This document shows positions 34,833-41,769 of a stretch of DNA of 47,607 nt, in pieces. Both the position numbers and the translations under genes were made by a program. Each line of letters starts with the position of its first letter. The stretch's first letter is position 1. Source of the stretch: an uncultured Bacilli bacterium (lineage in GTDB: Bacteria > Bacillota_I > Bacilli_A > RF39 > UBA660); contig CAKOMR010000009.1 of the NCBI GenBank assembly GCA_934096705.1, positions 1 through 47,607 of the forward strand, given 5' to 3'. A model generated the notes under the pieces. It saw nothing but the letters and a program-made list of their open reading frames with translations. It did no database searches and was not told where the DNA came from.

Positions 34833-34908
34833 TGACTGTTCTATCCATACTAGTTTTTTAATTGACTGCCAAGATTTATTATGTTTATAGAATTTAGTTC
34901 TTAATTTA

Positions 34909-35244
34909 CTATTTCCTGGGATTTCTTTTATCTTTTAAAGTTGCTGTTTCTATCTCTTTGTTTTCTTCTTTTACTTCAATTTCATTTGTATTATTTATTT
35001 CATTTTCTTTTAAATTAATCTCTTTGTTTTGTTCTTCAACTTCTATTTCATTTTCTTTTTCATCTGGATTAAGTTCTTTAACCAGCTCAACAAATTTAAT
35101 CCCAAATCCATTTTCACCAAGAAGAACATCTAATCTCTCTTTAGAAACTTCCCACTCGTAGCCTTCTTCAGGAATAAAGCCTAATTCATTATCTAATAAA
35201 TTATGTTCCTTATAAGCATTTAATGCTTTAACTAGATATCTCAT
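34909..35244 (-). CDS. possible independently started C-terminal product of the glycosyltransferase ORF
   Basis: AAGGAGG lies eight bases before an in-frame ATG at 35244. The 111-residue product (RYLVKALNAYKEHNLL ...) looks like a small stand-alone phage protein with an acidic tail. Its ribosome site is as good as any in the prophage, so a shorter product beside the fusion is likely. Confidence 0.5.
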   Translation of the reverse strand: MRYLVKALNAYKEHNLLDNELGFIPEEGYEWEVSKERLDVLLGENGFGIKFVELVKELNPDEKENEIEVEEQNKEINLKENEINNTNEIEVKEENKEIETATLKDKRNPRK

Positions 35245-36168
35245 TTTTAATTCCTCCTTATAATTTGAATATCTCTTTATTTTTCCTATTATTTTTTTCC
35301 AAGAGTCATAATCATCCAATTTATGATAATTAAAATTCTTTGGAATATTGTAAATATTTTTAATAACATCATTCCAATTAGATCTATCTTTTTTTAAAAG
35401 ATAACCGTTTTTACCATCAAAAAAACCTATTTCATTTAAAATAGGTTTCTCAAAAGTTAATATTGGAATATCATATGATAATGATTCAACAATTGAATAT
35501 CCGTAACTTTCAGTATACGAGCCATCAAAATAATAATCAAAGCCTAATAAATAATCTTTAATATTAAGTACTGGAGTTCTAAATAATATTCCGTGGTCCT
35601 CACCAGTTTTAATATTTGTAAAGCATATCCAATTAAATTTAATATCGTTTTTTGTTAAATATTCTGCAAAAGCATACATATTATCTAACCCTTTTTCTTT
35701 TTGTAATCTTGTAGCAGAGATTATATTTATTGGCTTTTTGATTTTTTCATCTAAAGTTAAAGGATTATAAATAACTTCAACTGGAGCATCATTATATTTT
35801 GATGTACTTAATGCAGATAATTTACTCACTGCAATCATTTTATCAATATATTTCATTTGTTTCATTGGAACATTAATAGCATTTAAATCTGCGTGATTTA
35901 TACAATAAACTCTTTTTGCTATAACATTATCTTGTATATTATCCATCACGCTACAATTTAAATAAACATCACACTCATATATGATATTTTTATATTTAAC
36001 GCATCTCACAAACTTTGAATACCTTTTTATTTGATTATAATCACCAGATTTATATACAAATAAAATATCATATTCATCAGAATATCTTTTAAAAAATTCA
36101 TATAAAAATGTTTCAATTCCACCAATTGAAGCGATATAACTATGAAATACTAATAAACCACTTTTCAC
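34909..36168 (-). CDS. GT4-type glycosyltransferase fused to a phage C-terminal domain
   Basis: 419 residues from GTG 36168 (site TAGGAGG). Residues 1 to about 305 are a GT-B glycosyltransferase: SIGGIETFLYEF near the start, NIISATRLQKEKGLDNM for the donor domain, and TESYGYSIVESLSYDIPILTF with the EX7E-like pair. From residue about 309 a different module begins (RYLVKALNAYKEHNLLDNEL, EEGYEWEVSKERLDVLL) ending in an acidic, repetitive tail (EVKEENKEIE). A strong internal AAGGAGG plus ATG at 35244 could also make this part alone. The target of the sugar transfer is unknown. Confidence 0.75.
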   Translation of the reverse strand: MKSGLLVFHSYIASIGGIETFLYEFFKRYSDEYDILFVYKSGDYNQIKRYSKFVRCVKYKNIIYECDVYLNCSVMDNIQDNVIAKRVYCINHADLNAINVPMKQMKYIDKMIAVSKLSALSTSKYNDAPVEVIYNPLTLDEKIKKPINIISATRLQKEKGLDNMYAFAEYLTKNDIKFNWICFTNIKTGEDHGILFRTPVLNIKDYLLGFDYYFDGSYTESYGYSIVESLSYDIPILTFEKPILNEIGFFDGKNGYLLKKDRSNWNDVIKNIYNIPKNFNYHKLDDYDSWKKIIGKIKRYSNYKEELKMRYLVKALNAYKEHNLLDNELGFIPEEGYEWEVSKERLDVLLGENGFGIKFVELVKELNPDEKENEIEVEEQNKEINLKENEINNTNEIEVKEENKEIETATLKDKRNPRK

Positions 36169-36176
36169 ATAACCTC

Positions 36177-36407
36177 CTAACTAAAGAGCATATCTATATC
36201 ATTTTGCGATGCAGAATTTGATTTTTCTTCAACAGATGCCATTACAATATTGAAAAATGATACAAAAGACATTTCTTTCATATCATCCAATGTAATATTT
36301 AACCTTTTTGCTAAAGCAACTATGCTATAGATATCAAATGTTGGATCAAAATCTGCATTATTTGTTTCGGGAGTTTTGTATTCTCCCACAAAAGGGTGAA
36401 CTGCCAA
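36177..36407 (-). CDS. tail assembly chaperone T extension, reached by +1 frameshift
   Basis: The frame has no ribosome site of its own; its first codons overlap the chaperone G gene. Joined to G at the CCC-TTT-T site (36390-36396) it gives G...SSPF-VGEYKTPETNN..., ending with IVALAKRLNITLDDMKEMSF and a QNDIDMLF end, typical of T parts (HTH-like ISxxxMKEM). The fused product would bind tape measure during tail assembly. Confidence 0.7.
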   Translation of the reverse strand: MAVHPFVGEYKTPETNNADFDPTFDIYSIVALAKRLNITLDDMKEMSFVSFFNIVMASVEEKSNSASQNDIDMLFS

Positions 36408-36711
36408 CTAAAATTACATCTTTAATCCAAGTTGTATCTTCATACAATGTATCGATACTTCTTAAAAAATCATCATAAGATAATTTAAATGAAGCATCGC
36501 CTTCCATAATCAAAATATAAGCAAGCTTTAATCCTAAATTAGTCATTTTATATAAATTATTTATAGAAGATTCCTTTGAATTACGCATTTTCTCTAGTGA
36601 TGATATATCATCAAGTAATTCTCTTCCAGTTTCATTTTTATATGCAAAAATTGTATATGCACTTGATTTTAAAATATAATCTTTATCACCTATTCTAGTT
36701 GTTTTAATCAT
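36358..36711 (-). CDS. tail assembly chaperone G
   Basis: 117 residues. DYILKSSAYTIFAYKNETGRE, LLDDISSLEK and SYDDFLRSIDTLYEDTTWI are characteristic of siphovirus tail assembly chaperones. The ATG overlaps the stop of the 26-residue gene upstream (ATGA). Normally this gene lies between tail tube and tape measure; here it is the second gene of the late operon, before the terminase. Confidence 0.75.
   Translation of the reverse strand: MIKTTRIGDKDYILKSSAYTIFAYKNETGRELLDDISSLEKMRNSKESSINNLYKMTNLGLKLAYILIMEGDASFKLSYDDFLRSIDTLYEDTTWIKDVILVGSSPFCGRIQNSRNK
36390..36396 (-). other. candidate +1 programmed frameshift site
   Basis: In the G frame the codons are TCA-CCC-TTT-TGT. The T frame is +1 relative to G, and both CCC-T (Pro) and TTT-T (Phe) allow the tRNA to re-pair one base forward. 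The overlap of open frames is about 50 bases, as for other G/GT pairs. Confidence 0.55.
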
Positions 36712-36788
36712 TTTTTATCACCACCAATCAAAGAAAGCAATACTAATGTAAAGCAAATAATTGTTGTAATAATAATCGATTTATCCAT
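36708..36788 (-). CDS. 26-residue single-span membrane peptide at the head of the late operon
   Basis: ATG 36788 follows AGAAAGGAAA. The peptide is one hydrophobic helix (KSIIITTIICFTLVLLSLIG) with a short GDKK end. Its TGA overlaps the chaperone ATG (ATGA), so it is translationally coupled. Role unknown. Confidence 0.6.
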   Translation of the reverse strand: MDKSIIITTIICFTLVLLSLIGGDKK

Positions 36789-36818
36789 TATTTTTTTCCT
36801 TTCTATATCATAAAAAAA

Positions 36819-36848
36819 GATGGCAAAAATCGTGCTTTTGTCATCTCG
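36819..36848 (-). terminator. terminator in the leader of the late operon
   Basis: Minus strand AGATGACAAAA, 7-base loop, TTTTGCCATCT then seven T (one A-C type mismatch). It lies only about 20-45 bases after the predicted late start and before the first late gene, so transcription needs antitermination to proceed. Confidence 0.75.
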
Positions 36849-36872
36849 TTTTACAATAATTTCATTTTACCC

Positions 36873-36901
36873 ATTATAATATATAAAAATCGGTATGTCA
36901 A
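36873..36901 (-). promoter_or_regulatory. consensus late promoter
   Basis: Minus strand TTGACA (36896-36901), exactly 17 bases, TATAAT (36873-36878): both boxes perfect. Predicted start near 36866. Two tandem 11-bp repeats lie directly upstream. Confidence 0.88.
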
Positions 36902-36909
36902 TTGCGCAC

Positions 36910-36931
36910 TTTTTGCACGATTTTTGCACGA
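36910..36931 (-). repeat. tandem 11-bp repeats upstream of the late promoter
   Basis: TTTTTGCACGA occurs twice without gap (36910-36920, 36921-36931), with a partial third unit (GCGCAC) at 36904. The spacing equals one helical turn and places them just upstream of the -35, as activator sites do. The loop region of the leader terminator carries the same words inverted (GCAAAAATCGTGC at 36825). Confidence 0.7.
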
Positions 36932-36939
36932 CACCTTAA

Positions 36940-37455
36940 TCAAAAGCCCAAAATATCGGATAAAACATCATTCGGCATAAAGTATATTTTTAGGTCATTT
37001 ATTAAACGATTTTTATTTCTAGATATTGTTGCTACATCTTTTTCAAGTGCATTTGCAACTTCTTCTATAGATTTTTTTTCAAAATATTTTAATTTAATTA
37101 TATCGTAATAAGGATCTAACATAAATTTCGATAATATTGAATCAATGTATTTAATTAATGTTTTTGTTTTAATAATAGATTTTTCAATATTTTTAATTGT
37201 AACATCAAGTAAATCATTATCTTCAATTCTAATCGAATTATTTTTGCTTACTGGACATAATGATTTAGATTTTTTGGGAATACCATATTTTTTCAAATCA
37301 TTAATTTGATTTTTTCGTTGTCCGATAGTTTCTTTAATTGCTTTATAATTATACAAAATTGATTCAGTATTTTTAAATAATTCATTTCTAGGTTTTATAA
37401 TTCCCATTGTTTCTAATTCAGATAAGACAGTTTTAATTATATCTTTATCATTCAT
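36940..37455 (-). CDS. ArpU-like late transcription regulator
   Basis: 171 residues, helical, with a sigma region 4-like HTH at the end (YYDIIKLKYFEKKSIEEVA followed by NALEKDVATISRNKNRLINDL). It is the last early gene, directly before the late promoter, where ArpU/RinA-type regulators sit. It is the natural candidate to bind the 11-bp repeats or to allow read-through of the leader terminator. Confidence 0.78.
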   Translation of the reverse strand: MNDKDIIKTVLSELETMGIIKPRNELFKNTESILYNYKAIKETIGQRKNQINDLKKYGIPKKSKSLCPVSKNNSIRIEDNDLLDVTIKNIEKSIIKTKTLIKYIDSILSKFMLDPYYDIIKLKYFEKKSIEEVANALEKDVATISRNKNRLINDLKIYFMPNDVLSDILGF

Positions 37456-37741
37456 AAAGCCTCTGTGAAAATTCTTTCAAATAATCTTCAGTTAAATCAG
37501 TTGAAGAGAATACAATATCATTTTTATTTGTAAATTTAATTTCTATATAATTATTCCAATTATCATAAATTTGAAACATTTTGATATTACGCTCTATATC
37601 AACTAATTTTACTTTTGACACTCGAGTTGGACCCCAAAACTTCTTTTTTTTGATAAAATCAGCAAGGTCTTGTCTCCAAATTTTTTGATTAAAATTCACA
37701 ATAAGTTTTTGTGCATCCCAGTAATGATTATATTTTTTCAT
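37448..37741 (-). CDS. small phage protein, unknown
   Basis: 97 residues: KIWRQDLADFIKKKKFWGPTR, then a beta-rich half with many Asn/Asp. Site AAGAAAGG before the ATG. It overlaps the ArpU-like gene by eight bases, so the two are read together. Not recognised. Confidence 0.65.
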   Translation of the reverse strand: MKKYNHYWDAQKLIVNFNQKIWRQDLADFIKKKKFWGPTRVSKVKLVDIERNIKMFQIYDNWNNYIEIKFTNKNDIVFSSTDLTEDYLKEFSQRLYE

Positions 37742-37951
37742 TTTTTTCCTTTCTTTTTTCTTCTTTTTTTACTTTTTTTTATGAATGAAATTAACTTGTC
37801 ATAACAACTGAAACTGTAAAGTTTATATGTACACACAATTTAATATCATTTTCAAAGTAAACATCTAACATTTCACTATTTTATTTTTTTAAAAACTTTA
37901 CAATAAGTAATATTTGCGATTTTTCAATATTTTTTATAGTATTTATTAACC

Positions 37952-38011
37952 TTTAGTTACCGTATTCTTTCAGAATATAACAAGTATCATTTAATTCTTC
38001 TAATGATCTCA
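37952..38011 (-). CDS. possible 19-residue micro-ORF in the gap before the 37448 gene
   Basis: ATG 38011, site GGTTGGTGAG, reading RSLEELNDTCYILKEYGN then TAA. It directly follows the stop of the 38014 gene. The remaining bases 37742-37951 are AT-rich with no other frame or clear hairpin that I can see. Confidence 0.3.
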
Positions 38012-38013
38012 TT

Positions 38014-38259
38014 TTACTCACCAACCTCCGTTATGGCTTTTTGTGTTAATTCAATTGTATAAAACAATACATTATTTCTATTAACACAACATTTACAACA
38101 TTTAATATCATCACCTATAAAATTTATAAATATATTATCCTTTGTATTAAATTTTTCACTTGTTTCATCTGCAAATTCATTTATATCTAATTGACTGTCT
38201 ATATAAGTTTCAAAATTTGTTTTATCTAAAGAATAAATTACTACATGATATCTATTCAT
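38014..38259 (-). CDS. small phage protein with CCxCC cluster
   Basis: 81 residues from ATG 38259 (site GGGTGGG). It has a KCCKCCVNRNN cluster in the middle, possibly metal-binding, and beta strands at the start (YHVVIYSLDKTNFETYID). It overlaps the stop of the 39-residue gene upstream. Not recognised. Confidence 0.65.
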   Translation of the reverse strand: MNRYHVVIYSLDKTNFETYIDSQLDINEFADETSEKFNTKDNIFINFIGDDIKCCKCCVNRNNVLFYTIELTQKAITEVGE

Positions 38260-38371
38260 TTTCCCACCCAAAACTATAAAAAGGGTCGTTATAATCTTTT
38301 ATCGATATTATTTTGTTAATAAATCCACTATAAGTTCCATAAAGCATATTTTCCCTAAGTTCTAATTTCAT
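38252..38371 (-). CDS. 39-residue phage peptide
   Basis: ATG 38371 with AGGAGATG before it; the ATG shares its A with the stop TAA of the 38371 gene. Sequence includes ENMLYGTYSGFINKIISIKD. It fills the gap between two real genes with overlaps on both sides. Confidence 0.55.
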   Translation of the reverse strand: MKLELRENMLYGTYSGFINKIISIKDYNDPFYSFGWENE

Positions 38372-38640
38372 TATTTATCATCTCCTATATTTATACATTT
38401 ATTTTCAAATTTTTTATAAGCATCAAAATATATTTCATTTTTATTTGAATTATAAGTTATTTCATAATACATACCATCTAATAACGTTGTACTCAATAAT
38501 GCTTTACTATGTCCTAATTCATAAGCATACCAAACTACAAATACATCAAATTCAGGTATGTCATCGCTTTTATCTAAATGCTCATTAGCATATTTTTTTA
38601 CTAATTCTTTTGCTTTAATTATAAATTCTCTACTTTTCAT
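38371..38640 (-). CDS. DUF6275-like phage protein
   Basis: 89 residues. VFVVWYAYELGHSKALLST and DGMYYEITYNSNKNEIYFDA with YKKFENKCI match a small conserved phage family (DUF6275, from memory). Function unknown. It starts inside the end of the 38630 gene. Confidence 0.7.
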   Translation of the reverse strand: MKSREFIIKAKELVKKYANEHLDKSDDIPEFDVFVVWYAYELGHSKALLSTTLLDGMYYEITYNSNKNEIYFDAYKKFENKCINIGDDK

Positions 38641-38932
38641 CTTTATTTTCTCCTATTATACTTTTGTATTTTTGTAAAATTCCTTTATAAAAATCTATTA
38701 ATAATTTTGATGCTTCAACAGCTGCTTCATGTTTTTTTATTAAATCTTCTAAATAATTTATAAACTCCTTTTGTTGCATTGTGTTTTCATAATCCCATTT
38801 ATCTAATTTATCTTTAGTTGCTTGTAATTTATTTATGTAATCTTCTTTATCTTCAAGTTGTTTCTTTAATTCCTGGTTTTCTTCTTTTAAATCATAATTT
38901 TCAACATTTAAACTTTCATTTGCATTTGTCAT
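38630..38932 (-). CDS. phage coiled-coil protein
   Basis: 100 residues, continuous charged coiled coil (LKEENQELKKQLEDKEDYI). Its ATG overlaps the TGA of the 40-residue membrane peptide upstream. Role unknown. Confidence 0.65.
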   Translation of the reverse strand: MTNANESLNVENYDLKEENQELKKQLEDKEDYINKLQATKDKLDKWDYENTMQQKEFINYLEDLIKKHEAAVEASKLLIDFYKGILQKYKSIIGENKDEK

Positions 38933-39051
38933 ATCTTCATATTCTTCCCTAGAACAGTCCTTGCTGCTCCAAAAAATACTACCGCTATCAGAACATTCAA
39001 AAGGATAATTTTTAATATTTTTAAGTCTACATTATCTTTAATCTTCATCAT
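38929..39051 (-). CDS. 40-residue single-span phage membrane peptide
   Basis: ATG 39051 or 39048 inside the last codons of the 39038 gene. One hydrophobic helix (ILKIILLNVLIAVVFFGAA) with a basic end. It ends in ATGA with the coiled-coil gene, so it fits the coupled gene order. Confidence 0.5.
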   Translation of the reverse strand: MMKIKDNVDLKILKIILLNVLIAVVFFGAARTVLGKNMKI

Positions 39052-39280
39052 TATTTACTTTCTCTACTAAATCGGCTTTTATTAAATCAAATAAAGTATC
39101 TTCTTTAGTATAAAACAAATCACTAATTCCAGTAGACACAATTAATCTAGAATTTGGATCTACTCTTAATTCAATAACTTCCCAAGTACCTTTTTTAGGT
39201 TTCCAAATCATTCTACCCTTAATTTTAAAACCAAACTTTTCTAATTCTTTTAAATCTACAAAATCTTTAATCTTCAACAT
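39038..39280 (-). CDS. small phage protein, paralogue of the 40421 gene
   Basis: 80 residues from ATG 39280. It shares with the 40421 product the start LKIxDxxx-LxKxGFKI and a final DLFYxxxxxLxDLIxxxLV pattern. Not recognised otherwise. Confidence 0.62.
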   Translation of the reverse strand: MLKIKDFVDLKELEKFGFKIKGRMIWKPKKGTWEVIELRVDPNSRLIVSTGISDLFYTKEDTLFDLIKADLVEKVNNDED

Positions 39281-39593
39281 TGCTATCACTTCCCATCAGT
39301 ATATTTAAAATCTCTTTTTCTCTATTTATTGCGATATTACATACATCATAAGCACATTGACTATCGTTTTCACAATATTCAATTGATTTTTTTAATAGTT
39401 CTATTGCTTTTATTATCTGCCTATTTTGTTTTAAATAATCTTCCCTAATAGGCTTATCATATTTAATCCATCTTCTTCGTACATCTTTCAAATTTCTAAC
39501 AAATAATTTTTTTAAATATTGTAAATCGTTAATATCTGTGATTGAATAAAACTCAATCAGTTCATTTAATGCATCTTCAACTGTTTTGTTCAT
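39267..39593 (-). CDS. small helical phage protein
   Basis: 108 residues from ATG 39593 (site GGAGG). Begins NKTVEDALNELIEFYSITD. The first 15 codons and the upstream sequence are duplicated at 40381-40460, where the copy is cut short. It is overlapped by the ASCH gene end. Confidence 0.65.
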   Translation of the reverse strand: MNKTVEDALNELIEFYSITDINDLQYLKKLFVRNLKDVRRRWIKYDKPIREDYLKQNRQIIKAIELLKKSIEYCENDSQCAYDVCNIAINREKEILNILMGSDSNVED

Positions 39594-39903
39594 TTTTAAC
39601 CTCCTTAACACTCAATATTTTTAATACATAATATTTTTTATCGGGTTCTGCACCTAAATCTGGTTTACCATATCCTTTACTAATTTCACATTCACATAAA
39701 ATAGTAGGTCTATCTTTACCATATCCATTTCTAAACATAATATTTGATATAAATTTGGCGTTAGAACCATTAATCAATTCTTGTATTATTAATCTAACAC
39801 CTAAACGAGAATTATAATAAGGTTTAATTTCCCTGTATTCTTCTTTCTTTTCGCCTGATAAAATCATATCAAACCATTTTTTCTTAATCGGTAATGTTAG
39901 CAT
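39577..39903 (-). CDS. ASCH-domain phage protein
   Basis: 108 residues. LPIKKKWFDMILSGEKKEEY followed by RExKPYY and a C-terminal beta strand (YYVLKILSV) is the ASCH pattern, an RNA-binding or modified-nucleotide pocket fold common in phages. The last residues KNEQNS are shared with the 40421 gene because of the local duplication. Confidence 0.82.
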   Translation of the reverse strand: MLTLPIKKKWFDMILSGEKKEEYREIKPYYNSRLGVRLIIQELINGSNAKFISNIMFRNGYGKDRPTILCECEISKGYGKPDLGAEPDKKYYVLKILSVKEVKNEQNS

Positions 39904-40162
39904 TATTCCATCCTAATTCATTTATTTGTTGAATTATGGCTTGTAATTCTCTTAGAGTAATTATTGTGCTATCTTCATCGGTATGAAACAATTCTCTTTT
40001 CTCTATTGTTTTATAGGTTAAATTAAATTCTATTTGTATTTCATTTTGTGTACGATAAAAATTTACTCGCTGCTTTTTAGCAAGTTTCCAATATATTAAA
40101 TAATCTTCTTGTTTATCTAATTTATATCCTAGTTTTCCAAATAACTCTCTAGCACTTTTCAT
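39884..40162 (-). CDS. small phage protein, unknown
   Basis: 92 residues: ARELFGKLGYKLDKQEDYLI with beta strands RVNFYRTQNEIQIEFNL and a final helix ITLRELQAIIQQINELGW. A recurrent small phage type; function unknown. Overlaps the ASCH gene start. Confidence 0.65.
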   Translation of the reverse strand: MKSARELFGKLGYKLDKQEDYLIYWKLAKKQRVNFYRTQNEIQIEFNLTYKTIEKRELFHTDEDSTIITLRELQAIIQQINELGWNNANITD

Positions 40163-40175
40163 ATTTTAATCCTCC

Positions 40176-40367
40176 TTATTCAACACAAGCATCATAAATT
40201 TTTACAATACAATCTATTTTTTCATCTTTTTCTTTGTAAATATCAATAGTAGTTTTGTCACTATCAATAATCAATGAATGATAAATTTTTAATAATTCTT
40301 CGAGAGTGTTTATTTCTTTGACTTCTTTATAATCCCAATCACTTGCTTTTATTATTATTACTTTCAT
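40176..40367 (-). CDS. small phage protein, unknown
   Basis: 63 residues, alpha/beta (KVIIIKASDWDYKEVKEINT), with an AAGGAG-like site (AAAGGAGAAATAGTT) before the ATG. Not recognised. Confidence 0.58.
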   Translation of the reverse strand: MKVIIIKASDWDYKEVKEINTLEELLKIYHSLIIDSDKTTIDIYKEKDEKIDCIVKIYDACVE

Positions 40368-40380
40368 AACTATTTCTCCT

Positions 40381-40437
40381 TTAAATTGTTAATTCATCTA
40401 TCAGTTCATTTAATGCTTCTTCAACTGTTTTGTTCAT
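40381..40437 (-). pseudogene. truncated duplicate of the 39267 gene
   Basis: An 18-codon ORF beginning NKTVEEALNELIDEL then TAA. Both it and its upstream 20 bases match the start of the 39267 gene (NKTVEDALNELIEF). It is a left-over end of a local duplication. Confidence 0.6.
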
Positions 40438-40651
40438 TTTTAGCCTCCTTAACTATAATTCCACAAATTATTAGATCATAAAATAGATCATAACCATAAT
40501 TAATAAATGCAAGCCTTTTTGTATCTAAATCAAAATACATTTGGCATATATCATCATCAATGTATATGCAAGGCGGTAATGTACTCTTATTTATTTTAAA
40601 ACCCCACTTTTTTAATTTTTCAAATTCTATATCATCACTAATCTTTAGCAT
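40421..40651 (-). CDS. small phage protein, paralogue of the 39038 gene
   Basis: 76 residues: LKISDDIEFEKLKKWGFKI, then an acidic middle and DLFYDLIICGIIVKEAKNEQNS with the end shared with the ASCH gene. Its 3' end is joined to the duplicated segment. Confidence 0.6.
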   Translation of the reverse strand: MLKISDDIEFEKLKKWGFKINKSTLPPCIYIDDDICQMYFDLDTKRLAFINYGYDLFYDLIICGIIVKEAKNEQNS

Positions 40652-40657
40652 ACAAAC

Positions 40658-40831
40658 CTACTTATTAAAATATATTTCTTGACAATATTCATAGTTTTCA
40701 GTTTTTAAGCAATTGTCATATTCTGTATAATCTATTTGATTATCTCTGATAACATTTATAGTTACAAATATAGTTAAAATTATTAAGCAAAATATTACAA
40801 TATTAGCACCAACTTTAACCTCTTTACTCAT
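40658..40831 (-). CDS. 57-residue phage membrane protein
   Basis: ATG 40831 lies in the last codons of the 40824 gene. One hydrophobic helix (ANIVIFCLIILTIFVTINVI) and a polar C-terminal part with two Cys (NCLKTENYEYC). It fills the 170-base gap. Role unknown. Confidence 0.6.
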   Translation of the reverse strand: MSKEVKVGANIVIFCLIILTIFVTINVIRDNQIDYTEYDNCLKTENYEYCQEIYFNK

Positions 40832-41063
40832 TTAGATACCTCTTATATACAAGTAATATTTTCTTATAAATTTTTAGTAAAATACTATCTTTGTAGATTT
40901 CTGAAACAACCTCAGTAAGAATTACTTCTCTTAATTTTTTATCATAAATTTCAACTCTAAAGCACTCTTTTCCGAGTGTATCTTGAAATTCATTGAATAT
41001 TACATTAACATCATAAATATCAGTTTTGATGTCTTTAATTACTTTTTTAATATCGTTAAACAT
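40824..41063 (-). CDS. small phage protein, unknown
   Basis: 79 residues, mostly helical (FNDIKKVIKDIKTDIYD ... YKKILLVYKRYL). GGAGG is its ribosome site. Not recognised. Confidence 0.6.
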   Translation of the reverse strand: MFNDIKKVIKDIKTDIYDVNVIFNEFQDTLGKECFRVEIYDKKLREVILTEVVSEIYKDSILLKIYKKILLVYKRYLNE

Positions 41064-41101
41064 TATTCCTCCATTATTTAAAATTCAACTATTATTATTT
41101 T

Positions 41102-41141
41102 GAATACAAGCATTAATACCACCAACCTCTTGCTTGTATTC
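41102..41141. repeat. 10-bp inverted repeat with ribosome-site-like loop
   Basis: GAATACAAGC (41102-41111) and GCTTGTATTC (41132-41141), perfect, around a 20-base loop. On the minus strand the loop holds AGAGGTTGGTGG followed by ATG in the right arm, opening an 11-codon ORF. It lies in the 150-base gap before the 40824 gene; the rest of that gap shows no gene. Confidence 0.5.
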
Positions 41142-41213
41142 GAGGTATGAAAAAATATCGTTTTTAGAAAGGATGTAAGTGTGGTTTTTAGAATTCATTC
41201 AAGGTCTTTAAAA

Positions 41214-41741
41214 CTATTTTTTTATTTTATCAAGTTCTTTTTTTAATTCTTTGTATTTTTTTTGAAAAAATGCTTTGGAATCAGAGTCAATTGTTCTTTT
41301 TTCACCTAAAATAATTGATAGCAAATGCCTTGATAAATTTTTATATTTATTGACTTCTTTTCGTTCAGCGCCAAATTTACTTTGATACAATTTCAATTTA
41401 TTTGAAACACCATCTAATTCCGTTAGAAGGTTCAATTTTTCAGTATTTAATTCATCATTTTTTTCAGCTAATGCAATATTAACTTCTTGCAAATCCGATG
41501 TACCTTTAAGCAAATTATTTACTTTTGAATTAAGATTTCTATTATCAATATTAGATTTTGAAAGTTGTTCTTTCAAAGAATTAATTTCTTTATCTTTTTC
41601 ATTAGTTTTTTTGCTAAATTCATCATTAATGATTTTTAATGATTGTTCATATAAATCTTTTGTATCATTTGTTGCGATATAAACTTCATTTTGCAAGTCT
41701 TTTTTTGTATATAAACCAACTTTGTTTAAAAAATTACTCAT
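41214..41741 (-). CDS. phage coiled-coil protein
   Basis: 175 residues, an almost continuous coiled coil from about 25 to 120 (DEFSKKTNEKDKEINSLKEQ). Follows the small recombinase gene. Function unknown. Confidence 0.65.
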   Translation of the reverse strand: MSNFLNKVGLYTKKDLQNEVYIATNDTKDLYEQSLKIINDEFSKKTNEKDKEINSLKEQLSKSNIDNRNLNSKVNNLLKGTSDLQEVNIALAEKNDELNTEKLNLLTELDGVSNKLKLYQSKFGAERKEVNKYKNLSRHLLSIILGEKRTIDSDSKAFFQKKYKELKKELDKIKK

Positions 41742-41769
41742 TTCTACATTCCTCCTTTTTGATAATTTT

